Below are positions 24,249-32,458 of a DNA stretch of 33,051 nt, one piece after another; position 1 is the first letter of the stretch; the number at the start of each line of letters is the position of its first letter. A program made the translations under genes and the position numbers. The notes below the pieces were generated by a model. That model ran no database searches, was not told where the DNA came from, and saw only the letters and a list, made by a program, of their open reading frames with translations. This stretch comes from a virus. The stretch covers positions 1-33,051 of IMG/VR virus record IMGVR_UViG_3300020423_000007; one strand, written 5' to 3'.

Positions 24249-25316
24249 ATGCCAATAGGAGAAGCATCAGGAGTATTTCAACTCTTTGATACAGCCGAAG
24301 ATATAGTGGCGAACAGAGTTACTACAGTTTCAAGTGGTATATGGTCGAGCGGAGGAACTACATTAACTCAAGGATCTACAACTGCAGGATTCTTTTCATC
24401 GTCAGCGCAAAGTGCATCTAGTGGTGATTATTACGTAGATGTACATCAAGAAGCAACATCTTCATCTACAACTGAAGTGCAGTTTAGTGTGGCTTACGGA
24501 CATTACGCTGGGAGTGGATCAAAAAATGCTACGGACGGTACAAACGCCTCTCAGGCTATATATTCACAATTTAAAAATCTCATAGTATCTCCAACTCAAA
24601 CATATTTTAAGTATGGGGCAAGTGGAGCTGAACTAGAATCATCTTCATCTTATTTCATTACTGTATCAAGAGCCAGAATGCGAGAAAAAATTGATCCAGG
24701 TAATTGGGAAATTCGATTAGCCGGAACAGGAAGAACATTGCGTCTTATTGATGATAGTGATGCTACTACAGATTCAAGTGTATCTAAAGGAACTACATAT
24801 TTTAATATAGTTTCTGGAAGTATTAGTGGTGGAACAGCATCATATAAATATTCATCTGGAACAACTAAAATGTATTATGGTAGATTCTATCCATTTTTAG
24901 GTGCTTTCATGCTTGACTCAGGTGAATTAGATAAAAATCAAGCGGGAACTCAAGATGGAATTTCACTTTCTACTGGATTAAGTACTAATGCGGATGATAA
25001 TAATTCTAGCAAATTGTTTGATGTATTTAATAGTTCAGGTGGATATTTTCAAGCAAGACGTGAAGAAGATATTAAATCAACTCATTATTTTTGTAGAGTA
25101 AATAATAGACGATATAATTTTAGTCAAAACCCAACATATTATACTGGAAGTGGAGAGTTAACAAATCCAACTTATGTAACAGATCCTCGTACATATATTA
25201 CTACGGTAGGATTGTATAATGCTAATAGTGAATTGTTAGCTGTAGCTAAACTTAGTAAACCGTTCTTAAAAACTCCGGCAAGAGAAGCAGTAATAAAAGT
25301 AAGACTTGATTTTTAA
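24249..25316 (+). CDS. Tail or fibre structural protein sharing a C-terminal module with the next gene (355 aa)
   Basis: A 355-residue Ser/Thr/Gly-rich, beta-rich protein with no signal peptide (DYYVDVHQEATSSSTTEVQF; YYGRFYPFLGAFMLDSGEL). The last 45 residues (YITTVGLYNANSELLAVAKL then SKPF, ending in a basic/hydrophobic strand) match the end of the following protein (YITSIGLYNDNKELLAVAKL then ARPI), showing a shared C-terminal domain, likely for attachment to a common partner. GGAG precedes the ATG. Its role in the virion is inferred from position in the tail block. Confidence 0.65.
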   Translation: MPIGEASGVFQLFDTAEDIVANRVTTVSSGIWSSGGTTLTQGSTTAGFFSSSAQSASSGDYYVDVHQEATSSSTTEVQFSVAYGHYAGSGSKNATDGTNASQAIYSQFKNLIVSPTQTYFKYGASGAELESSSSYFITVSRARMREKIDPGNWEIRLAGTGRTLRLIDDSDATTDSSVSKGTTYFNIVSGSISGGTASYKYSSGTTKMYYGRFYPFLGAFMLDSGELDKNQAGTQDGISLSTGLSTNADDNNSSKLFDVFNSSGGYFQARREEDIKSTHYFCRVNNRRYNFSQNPTYYTGSGELTNPTYVTDPRTYITTVGLYNANSELLAVAKLSKPFLKTPAREAVIKVRLDF

Positions 25317-25329
25317 GTGAGGTGAGCCT

Positions 25330-26430
25330 ATGTTTAAGCCGATTGGAGAAGGCAACGCGACAATCACCCCGTTTAAAGTTTTTAAACAATACGAATTCAC
25401 TGACGCGGATAGTGGAAGTGGAGTTTTTGTTCTTGAAGGCACTAGCGGAAGTTATTTTAATTATAGTACTGCGTCTGCACAGTCAAAATCTATTGGTACT
25501 TTAAATGAATTATCAAAATCTCTTGGAAAAGATAAAGATACTTGGTATAGTGTAGGTACTTATTATAACCTTCCTGTTTATAATTCAATTAATCATTTAT
25601 ATTATAAATTTGAACAACAAAACAACCCTAGGGGAATTGCTCCACAACCACAATTTAGTTTTAATCAAGATCCTTGGCCTAGAGATTCATCTGGGTCATT
25701 TTTAAATAAAATACATAATAGTTTAAGAGTTATTAACATTCCCCGAAAATTTTTCGGAGAAGAAATAAAACCTGGGTCTGTACGACTAATTGATAATTCT
25801 TTGACAGATGAAACTCTTACTTTAGTAGATGATGAAAGAGGACATTTATATGATACTGTTTATTCATCTAGTTTTGCAAGAAGGTCTTCATCATTATCGG
25901 GATCTAATGTAGTGGTAGGTGATGCGATAGGAAATATATTTTATGATCAAGGTCTACTTGTAATTACTGATACGGGGTCAAAATATGGTAATGTGGCAAA
26001 ATTGGAAGGTACAGATGGTTTTGAATTAAAATTACAGGGAACTAAAACAATCAGAGAATATGAATTTTTATGTAATATACAAGAACATGAATATAATGGG
26101 ACCGATAATATAAGTGCAACTCCAGGTAGAAGTGGCTCACAATTACTTGGAAGCGATTTAACTGGATATTTTATGGAAGGAATTCATAATACTGTAACAG
26201 GATCAGTTTATAATGAAATTGGAACTCAAGAAGAATATGATACGAGCTCAGTATATAGACCATCTGGAGTATATTCAAATTTTGTAACACATTCAGCTTT
26301 TAATCCATATATAACAAGTATTGGGTTATATAATGATAACAAAGAACTCTTAGCAGTCGCTAAACTCGCAAGACCAATCAAAAAACCAAAAGAATACGAT
26401 ATATCATTTACTATTAGATTTGACAATTAA
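25330..26430 (+). CDS. Tail or fibre structural protein with the shared C-terminal module (366 aa)
   Basis: A 366-residue protein, beta-rich with many Ser/Gly (SSSLSGSNVVVGDAIGN; TGSKYGNVAKLEGTDGFELK). Includes LRVINIPRKFFGEEIKPGSV, then a C-terminal module shared with the preceding gene. It ends the rightward structural block; about 100 bases of AT-rich sequence follow. GAGGTGAG lies just upstream of ATG 25330. The first 120 bases are richer in G+C than the surroundings. No named family was recognised. Confidence 0.65.
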   Translation: MFKPIGEGNATITPFKVFKQYEFTDADSGSGVFVLEGTSGSYFNYSTASAQSKSIGTLNELSKSLGKDKDTWYSVGTYYNLPVYNSINHLYYKFEQQNNPRGIAPQPQFSFNQDPWPRDSSGSFLNKIHNSLRVINIPRKFFGEEIKPGSVRLIDNSLTDETLTLVDDERGHLYDTVYSSSFARRSSSLSGSNVVVGDAIGNIFYDQGLLVITDTGSKYGNVAKLEGTDGFELKLQGTKTIREYEFLCNIQEHEYNGTDNISATPGRSGSQLLGSDLTGYFMEGIHNTVTGSVYNEIGTQEEYDTSSVYRPSGVYSNFVTHSAFNPYITSIGLYNDNKELLAVAKLARPIKKPKEYDISFTIRFDN

Positions 26431-26471
26431 AATACTAATATATATTATATTTATTATCTAATAAAGTCTAT

Positions 26472-26491
26472 ACCTTTTTAATCTAAAAGGT
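26472..26491. terminator. Weak hairpin in the gap before the export cassette
   Basis: ACCTTTT (26472-26478) pairs with AAAAGGT (26485-26491) around TAATCT. There is no U-run, so termination is doubtful. It marks the border between virion genes and exported-protein genes, next to an AT-rich TATATTTATT stretch at 26446-26455. Confidence 0.3.
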
Positions 26492-26532
26492 CATAAAACA
26501 AACATATACTTATAACGAATTGGAGATTTGCC

Positions 26533-29298
26533 TTGAATTACATTGCTAAATTTTTAATGGGGTTAATAATGATGCTGAGTTTCGCAGAAGCTCAAACACC
26601 AATTATTAGACTTATACAATCAAGAGAATACAATACACCTAAATTTTGGTGGAGAGCTCAAGAAAATTTTAAGTTGAGAGGATACTTGGCCGATGACACT
26701 ACTGGATTGGCTAATCCGACCAATGGTAGTTATAAGAGTAAAACAAGAGGTGTAGCTTATAAGAATAATAACTTTGATGCCTGGAGAGATTCTGTAATGA
26801 CTATCGCTGTTACACTTGATGACAACGATGCATCTGTAACGGCTTTTAGATTGGATTTAGTATTTGATAATGATTTAATAGATTGGACTCATGATTCAAC
26901 ACGCGTGGAGAAAGGTGCATACATCAATGGTTGGACTGAGGGAGATAGTTCAGCTGGTGCACATTATTCATATGAAGTAGTTCGTTATGCTAATGTGGGA
27001 TATACAGATTCTTTAGCAGCTGGTGGAACACAAGATACTTCAAAATCTATTACATCTAATGATTATGATTGGTTAAGAATCACAATGGTATCACATAATG
27101 GTAATGTTAAAACATTTGGTGCTGGCGATTCTGTACAAACAGAATTATTAAAATTACATTTTAAAATAGATGATGTGGCGGATAATTTTTCCGCCAAATC
27201 ATTTAGAGTAGCAACGAAGTATTTATCTGGAACAGGATATTATACTTATGTAACAAATGGAAATTATTTAACAACTTATCAAGTTTATATAGATGGTAAT
27301 ACGGGACAAGATGGAGTTGGTATAGGTGGTGCTCGTGGTGATATTACATTACATCCAAAACTTGTAGATGTTGAGGGTTACTTTAGATATGTTCAAGGTA
27401 AAAATAGAGCAGTTGGAGCTGCATTTACTACAGCAACAGATAACACGTATCCATATTGGAAAATAAAATTTGAATTAGACCAAAGTAATCCACATTCTTA
27501 TTCTAATTGGTATAACATAGAATCAATTTCAGATGCTGGATTAACAACAGAGAATAATACTACTGATGATGTAATTGGTAATTTTCAACCAGGAGCTCCT
27601 GGATATTTTTATGATAAAAAATCAACAAGAGCAGACCAAGTAGTTCCAGCAGAGGGATTTCTTGGTATAAGTTATTATGATTCAACCTATACAGATTCTA
27701 ATGGATATTATAATATTCAATTACCAAGAAATAATGGATACCGAATGTCATTTTGGCCACCTGACTCAAGTGATAATATAGAGAATCATTCACAACTTGA
27801 ATTAGATAGGGAACAAATTACAAATGTAACCGATGCTATAATGTCATTTAATTTCCAATCTGGTAAACATCACAATTATAATAGTGGTGGTGGAAGAATA
27901 GATACATTAAATGCTATAGAATATTTTATTGGTGATGTAGATGGTGATGATTTGTTTCATTTGAATGACACTTATATTTTATGGAGTTATGTATCAGGTA
28001 TTATGAGTAATTATACACACCATAATGGAAACTCATATGAAGATTGGTCTACGATAGATACATTTTATGTTGCGGGAACACCTACAGCACGAGGATATTA
28101 TCAAACTCTAAACGGACAATCAAGACCACAAAAATATGAGTTTACAGTATTTGAAGATGGTGATTTTAATCAAGCTCAAGCTTTAACATATGGGCCTATA
28201 GAAACTATTAATCCATTGATGGATGATATTATAACTGGATTAGATACAATACATTATAATGTTGGTAATGGTACATCTGCTTGGATGAGCGAAGTAAATC
28301 CAGATTATACTATTGATAGTTTAGCATATTTCTTTACAGGTGATGTAAATACTACTGGTACAAAAGTTGGTAGTGATGCTTATCAAACACAAACTAACAC
28401 TACGACATATTATCGTTGGGGAAGTAATGCACCAAGTGAGTGGTCAGCAAAAGTTAATCCAGGAACAGGTTTAAGTTCACGAGCATTAAATAGAACTATG
28501 AATGATGTTGATGTATATCTTTCATTACCTGCAGACTCAACTGTAAGGGTTCAGTCAGGTAATCAGATAGAAGTTCCATTAACTATTACACCAAATGAGG
28601 GAATTCTAATATCTGGTTTTGAATTTGAGGTTGAGTTTGATACAACTATATTAGAATTTGTTGATATGAAAACTGATGTCTTACCAGGGCCATGGTTGAC
28701 TTATGTAAATGTTGATGAGCCTGTTAATAATTGGCAAAGAGTTGCTTTCGGTGCAGTTGATTATTCACCAAGCAACGCACCAGAAAGATATTGGATTGAT
28801 AAAGAAATGGCAGGATTGAAACTAATATTTCAAGCTAACTTTCCTGATACAGAATGGACTGAAGCACCAATTAGATTTGTTGGTAAACATGCAGCAGGTA
28901 GTCCAGCTGGTAGAGATTTAAGTATGAGTAGAGATGATGGTATGGTATTGGTGTGGAATAAATATTGGGCATTCGGTGGTGGAAAACCAGACAATGATGC
29001 TCTTACTTATAACTACCCAAATCCATTTACAGAAAATACAAAGTTTCAGTTTTATTTAGAAGAACCGAAAGATGTTAAATTGTATATTTTAAACTCAATA
29101 GGACAAAAGGTTGGAACACTTTTAAATGAACACGTGTTACCTGGATTGCATACTTTTGATTTTACAAATGAACCTACAGTTTGGTTACCAGAGGTTAGTG
29201 TTTATGAAAACCATCAGAAGTTAGAACCTGGAGTTTATATATTTGTATTACAGACAGATAACAAAATTAAAGCTAATAAATTTACGGTGGTGAAATAA
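26533..29298 (+). CDS. Large exported protein with cohesin/dockerin-like modules and a type IX secretion sorting domain
   Basis: A 921-residue protein with a signal peptide (MNYIAKFLMGLIMMLSFAEA, cleavage near AEA-QT). Modules in rough order: cohesin-like beta region about 86-215 (AFRLDLVFDNDLIDW); carboxypeptidase-regulatory-like strand region about 376-413 (TDSNGYYNIQLPRNNGY); dockerin-like segment 468-494 (GDVDGDDLFHLND) and a weaker one near 600 (GDVNTTGTKVGSDAY); second cohesin-like region about 660-795 (ISGFEFEVEFDTTILEFVDM); C-terminal sorting domain 829-921 (YNYPNPFTENTKFQFYL; LEPGVYIFVL; ANKFTVVK). That tail is the signature of type IX secretion type A sorting domains in FCB bacteria. 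Start TTG is fixed by GGAG 7 bases upstream. A surface-anchored or secreted scaffold is inferred; a T9SS cargo in a phage genome is unusual. Confidence 0.8.
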   Translation: MNYIAKFLMGLIMMLSFAEAQTPIIRLIQSREYNTPKFWWRAQENFKLRGYLADDTTGLANPTNGSYKSKTRGVAYKNNNFDAWRDSVMTIAVTLDDNDASVTAFRLDLVFDNDLIDWTHDSTRVEKGAYINGWTEGDSSAGAHYSYEVVRYANVGYTDSLAAGGTQDTSKSITSNDYDWLRITMVSHNGNVKTFGAGDSVQTELLKLHFKIDDVADNFSAKSFRVATKYLSGTGYYTYVTNGNYLTTYQVYIDGNTGQDGVGIGGARGDITLHPKLVDVEGYFRYVQGKNRAVGAAFTTATDNTYPYWKIKFELDQSNPHSYSNWYNIESISDAGLTTENNTTDDVIGNFQPGAPGYFYDKKSTRADQVVPAEGFLGISYYDSTYTDSNGYYNIQLPRNNGYRMSFWPPDSSDNIENHSQLELDREQITNVTDAIMSFNFQSGKHHNYNSGGGRIDTLNAIEYFIGDVDGDDLFHLNDTYILWSYVSGIMSNYTHHNGNSYEDWSTIDTFYVAGTPTARGYYQTLNGQSRPQKYEFTVFEDGDFNQAQALTYGPIETINPLMDDIITGLDTIHYNVGNGTSAWMSEVNPDYTIDSLAYFFTGDVNTTGTKVGSDAYQTQTNTTTYYRWGSNAPSEWSAKVNPGTGLSSRALNRTMNDVDVYLSLPADSTVRVQSGNQIEVPLTITPNEGILISGFEFEVEFDTTILEFVDMKTDVLPGPWLTYVNVDEPVNNWQRVAFGAVDYSPSNAPERYWIDKEMAGLKLIFQANFPDTEWTEAPIRFVGKHAAGSPAGRDLSMSRDDGMVLVWNKYWAFGGGKPDNDALTYNYPNPFTENTKFQFYLEEPKDVKLYILNSIGQKVGTLLNEHVLPGLHTFDFTNEPTVWLPEVSVYENHQKLEPGVYIFVLQTDNKIKANKFTVVK

Positions 29299-29405
29299 TG
29301 AGTGAATTACAATTTTTCTTCACATTAGCTGCTATGCTTCCAGCGTTATATTTCACAATGAAATTTGTTGTTTGGATAGCAGAAAAAATAGAGAGTAAAA
29401 AATGA
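29298..29405 (+). CDS. 35-residue single-pass membrane peptide
   Basis: A frame from ATG 29298, which shares a base with the cargo gene's TAA, to TGA 29403-29405, which overlaps the next ATG (29402). The product begins MSELQFFFTLAAMLPALYFT and ends KIESKK; one membrane helix of about 20 residues and a basic end. The exact joining at both ends supports a translated gene coupling the cargo to the barrel protein. Function is unknown; it may be an accessory peptide in the membrane. Confidence 0.5.
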   Translation: MSELQFFFTLAAMLPALYFTMKFVVWIAEKIESKK

Positions 29406-30238
29406 AAAAAATATTATTAAGTTTATTATTAATAAGTTCGTTGTTTGGCCAAGCCAATAGAATATTAACCATAGCACCTACTGCTCAAACGAGTTCAATT
29501 GGTAATGTGATGTTACCAATGATGAATCCAGCACGTAATCTTTATAATAAAGATATGTTTAGTTTCAGTAGAGTTAATTGGATGCCAAATATTGTAGATG
29601 ATATGAATTATAATTTTATAAATATGGATAGAGGGCCATTTGGTGTTAGTGTTATGTTTTTTAATTATGGAGAACAAAAGGCAACTGACATAGATGGAAT
29701 TATAGATGGAACATTTACCCCATTAAGTGCAGTATATAGTGTAGATTATGCACGTAAAGTTGGTAAATATAATTTAGGATTAAATGCAAAAGTAATAACA
29801 CACGACTTACATACACAGAAAGCAACTGGATTTCTTTTTGGTGTTGGTGGATATTTTCCTAAAGTGTATAAAGATTTAGATGTAGATGTTATGGTTCGTA
29901 ATTTTGGATTTGCACCAAAGTTTGGTAGTTATAAATCAGAATTACCTACAAGTCTAAATATAGCTGGAACATATCCATATAAAGATTTTATGTTTTATGG
30001 ACAATTTAATAAAATGACAAAACATCAAACATTTGGTATGGGAACAAGTTATAATTATAAAAATATGTTATGGGGTAAAGTTGGATATTATATGGATGAT
30101 ACACATGAATTAACTTATCCTACATTTGGATTAGATTTTAAATATGATAAATATATTATTGGTATGAGTTATATTTATGGAGACAAGACGTTACCATTAG
30201 GTAACACAATTAGATTAACAATAAACTTGGAGTTGTAA
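29402..30238 (+). CDS. PorV/PorQ-like outer-membrane barrel protein
   Basis: A 278-residue exported protein: signal peptide MKKILLSLLLISSLFGQ, then a segment typical of the PorV/PorQ/UPF0164 family (APTAQTSSIGNVMLPMMNPA, with the NPA motif), then alternating amphipathic strands throughout and a terminal strand ending in an aliphatic residue (TIRLTINLEL). PorV and PorQ are outer-membrane beta-barrels of the type IX secretion apparatus that carry cargo to the cell surface. Being next to a T9SS cargo supports a functional link. The family assignment rests on motif and architecture and is not certain; it might be a different FCB barrel. Confidence 0.65.
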   Translation: MKKILLSLLLISSLFGQANRILTIAPTAQTSSIGNVMLPMMNPARNLYNKDMFSFSRVNWMPNIVDDMNYNFINMDRGPFGVSVMFFNYGEQKATDIDGIIDGTFTPLSAVYSVDYARKVGKYNLGLNAKVITHDLHTQKATGFLFGVGGYFPKVYKDLDVDVMVRNFGFAPKFGSYKSELPTSLNIAGTYPYKDFMFYGQFNKMTKHQTFGMGTSYNYKNMLWGKVGYYMDDTHELTYPTFGLDFKYDKYIIGMSYIYGDKTLPLGNTIRLTINLEL

Positions 30239-30239
30239 A

Positions 30240-30632
30240 ATGGCAAAGAAAAAAGTAGTGGATGCAGAATCCGCAATTGAGGATATGAAAAATAAAAAGT
30301 TTGGATTATCAATTCAGAATATCATAGCACTTGTAACAGTATTATCAACAGGAATAGCAGGTTGGTATTCATTTACTGGTCGTATTGATGGATTAGAAGA
30401 AATAGTTACAGGATTTGCAGATGCAAGTGATATTGAGTTGGTAACACAAAAACTTACTTCATATGATGAAGATATAAAGTATCTACGTGATAAACTTGAT
30501 AACTTAAAAACACCCAAAATGAAATCTTATGATGGGGATATTGTGAAACTTCAGGGTGAGATTAATAAGTTAAAAGGTGAAATAGGCAGACTTGAAAAAT
30601 TACTTAAAGATCCATTAGCAGATTTTAAATAG
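30240..30632 (+). CDS. Membrane-anchored coiled-coil protein (130 aa)
   Basis: A 130-residue protein with a basic N-terminus, one membrane helix at about 24-46 (SIQNIIALVTVLSTGIAGWY) and a long coiled coil at about 75-125 (YLRDKLDNLK; LQGEINKLKGEIGRLEKLL). It starts one base after the barrel gene stop and precedes the CsgG-like gene by 9 bases. The topology suggests a periplasmic spacer or bridging protein. A spanin-like role is possible, but no cleavage site or lipobox partner arrangement typical of spanins was seen. Confidence 0.65.
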   Translation: MAKKKVVDAESAIEDMKNKKFGLSIQNIIALVTVLSTGIAGWYSFTGRIDGLEEIVTGFADASDIELVTQKLTSYDEDIKYLRDKLDNLKTPKMKSYDGDIVKLQGEINKLKGEIGRLEKLLKDPLADFK

Positions 30633-30641
30633 GAGATAACA

Positions 30642-31304
30642 ATGAAAAACAATTATCGTTTTGTATTGTTTTTTGTTTTCGGTTTGGTTGTATCCAATAT
30701 AATAGGATGTGCCGCTTCCGTTCAAACAGAACAATACGTTGGTGAGTATGAAAAAGAAAAATCTTTAGATGAAATTGTAATAACAAAAGTTGATGGATTA
30801 AAACTTTATGATTTAAAGTTTAACAAAGAGTTAGAAGAACGATACCCTGAATTAGCAGATAAAAGAGTTTCTATGGGTCTTGTTCAAGAACTTCAGAATG
30901 TAATCTCTTATGTTGGTAGATTTAATTTAGTGGAAGCTGAAAGAGATATGCAACTTTTGATTATGAATGATTTGAGAGCCAACGATGCTAAGATTACAAA
31001 AGCTAAATATTCCGCAAGTGTTAGTATTTATGATTTCGCAGTAAATCTAAAAGAAGAAATAAAGGCAGGTAAGGTGGAGACTATCAATGAAACAATCGTT
31101 GGTATTCAAGTTAAGTTAATTAATAACGAGAATACACAATATGTTGTTGGTAGTGGACAAGGAAGAGCTTCAACCGTAGGTAAAGGATTTTTAATGAATC
31201 CTAATATGGCTTGGAATCAATCTTCTTTGAGTTCCGCATCAAATAAAGCTATGGAGACCGCTGTAGTCAATGTTATAAAAGCAATTGACAGACGAGGTTG
31301 GTAG
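30642..31304 (+). CDS. CsgG-like outer-membrane lipoprotein
   Basis: A 220-residue lipoprotein: hydrophobic signal, lipobox SNIIGC with Cys23, and Ala at +2, compatible with outer-membrane sorting. The body resembles CsgG (curli export channel) and related small-repeat lipoproteins: VSMGLVQELQNVISYVGRFN (76-95), ASVSIYDFAVNLKEE, VGIQVKLINNENTQYVVGSG, and a C-terminal Ala-rich helix ending VVNVIKAIDRRGW. E. coli CsgG has 277 residues, so this is shorter. CsgG forms an outer-membrane channel; export of a surface protein is inferred. GGAG precedes the ATG. A second, related gene begins at 32459. Confidence 0.72.
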   Translation: MKNNYRFVLFFVFGLVVSNIIGCAASVQTEQYVGEYEKEKSLDEIVITKVDGLKLYDLKFNKELEERYPELADKRVSMGLVQELQNVISYVGRFNLVEAERDMQLLIMNDLRANDAKITKAKYSASVSIYDFAVNLKEEIKAGKVETINETIVGIQVKLINNENTQYVVGSGQGRASTVGKGFLMNPNMAWNQSSLSSASNKAMETAVVNVIKAIDRRGW

Positions 31305-31309
31305 AATGA

Positions 31310-32353
31310 ATGTGGCAGAAACTTTTACTTTTTTTATTATTAGGGAGTAGTATCTCTGCCCAATCGTTCCATTATTCTTATGTAGACCCGTGTGAACAAA
31401 CTATAGTTAGTAGTAATTATAAGATTTCATCAAATCAAGAAGGTTTTACTGTAACTTATTACAATCGTACTAAGTTTTTTACATTAGAAGAGGCGTTAAC
31501 AATAGTACGGTATGAAACTGATTCATTTGGAAATAAAATACCAGTATATGCTATAGAAGATTGGACACAATCCGTTTATGACGATTTTGAAGATTTATTT
31601 CCTTGTGCAGTAAAAGTAGCTGAAGAGATATTATCTTCAGTAATTGCAGAAAATGTTAGTGAACAATTTAGTAAATCAGATGAGGGTGGTGGAGAAGATA
31701 TTTCATCTACTCCACAACAGGTCAATTATGCAGTTCGTTCTTCTCCAGGTCCAGAAAGATGGATAACTTCATTTAATAGTGTTTATACGGCTACAAGTTT
31801 TGATGGTAGTAAACGACACGATGGCAATTTTAATTTTACAAATGATTTTAGAAAAGGCTCTCTTACATATGGACAAGGATTTAAGTTTAAAGCAAAAAAA
31901 CAAAATGTAGTAATAAATGGAAGTGCTTTAACATATAGAACATTTGAGGGTTGGGATTGGTTAGTATCAACTTCTTTTGCAAAATCATTAATGAAAAAGA
32001 ATTCTGAAGCATTTGTTCTTACTGGTTCATATGGAAATGTTAGTGGTAATGATTTTGGAAATTTAACAATGGTGTATGGGCAAAGATTTCCATTTGATTT
32101 AGGTCAAGTTAAAGTTAGTTTTTCTAATTATATTGCTTATACACTTATGAGGTATTATGAGGGTAATAATAAGGATGACAGATATTTATTATTGAGAAGT
32201 CCGATTATTTTTATGCCAACCATTTCAATGGATTGGAAATTAGGTACGGCTTTCTCATTTAACTTAGGTGTTTCAATGGGATATAACACCGTAGTTAATG
32301 ATTATGGGGAAAGAGATAAGACTTTTAGTATCTTATTTGGAACTTATTTTTAG
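31310..32353 (+). CDS. Predicted outer-membrane barrel protein, unidentified
   Basis: A 347-residue exported protein: signal peptide MWQKLLLFLLLGSSISAQ, an N-terminal soluble part with two Cys (FHYSYVDPCEQTIV and DLFPCAVKVAEE) that may form a disulphide, an acidic linker (SDEGGGEDISSTPQQ), and from about residue 150 a run of alternating strands ending in an aromatic residue (FSILFGTYF), the usual end of an outer-membrane barrel. ATG 31310 gives the clean signal peptide; ATG 31306 is quickly closed. No family was recognised. Placed between two CsgG-like genes, it could be an accessory pore or anchor. Confidence 0.65.
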   Translation: MWQKLLLFLLLGSSISAQSFHYSYVDPCEQTIVSSNYKISSNQEGFTVTYYNRTKFFTLEEALTIVRYETDSFGNKIPVYAIEDWTQSVYDDFEDLFPCAVKVAEEILSSVIAENVSEQFSKSDEGGGEDISSTPQQVNYAVRSSPGPERWITSFNSVYTATSFDGSKRHDGNFNFTNDFRKGSLTYGQGFKFKAKKQNVVINGSALTYRTFEGWDWLVSTSFAKSLMKKNSEAFVLTGSYGNVSGNDFGNLTMVYGQRFPFDLGQVKVSFSNYIAYTLMRYYEGNNKDDRYLLLRSPIIFMPTISMDWKLGTAFSFNLGVSMGYNTVVNDYGERDKTFSILFGTYF

Positions 32354-32363
32354 GAGAAATATA

Positions 32364-32447
32364 ATGATATACGCATGTGATAATCCAAATTGTGAATGTG
32401 AAAATTGTCAATGTGAAAATTGTCAATGTGAAAATTGTAATTGTTAA
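32364..32447 (+). CDS. 27-residue cysteine-rich peptide
   Basis: A short frame with AGGAG 6-10 bases before ATG 32364, ending TAA 32445-32447. It encodes MIYACDNPNCECENCQCENC then QCENCNC: nine Cys in 27 residues, spaced in C-x-C and C-x2-C steps built from a repeated C-E-N-C-Q unit. Composition resembles metallothionein-like or metal-binding peptides, but size is below known families. It lies between genes for exported envelope proteins, with no signal peptide of its own. Function unknown; metal binding or redox buffering is the simplest guess. Confidence 0.55.
   Translation: MIYACDNPNCECENCQCENCQCENCNC
32397..32441 (+). repeat. Three tandem 15-bp units within the Cys-rich peptide gene
   Basis: TGTGAAAATTGTCAA repeats at 32397-32411 and 32412-32426, and a third copy at 32427-32441 ends TAAT instead of TCAA. 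The repeats encode C-E-N-C-Q units. Likely made by slippage or unequal recombination, and copy number may vary. Confidence 0.85.
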
Positions 32448-32458
32448 GGGAAACAAAT

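Noticed and set aside
25322-25504. 60-codon + frame at the start of the 25330 gene
   Set aside because: Shadow of the 366-residue structural gene in another frame.
30240-31304. Spanin or lysis pair (membrane coiled coil plus lipoprotein)
   Set aside because: The lipoprotein is 220 residues with CsgG-like features, much larger than outer spanins, and no endolysin lies beside it.
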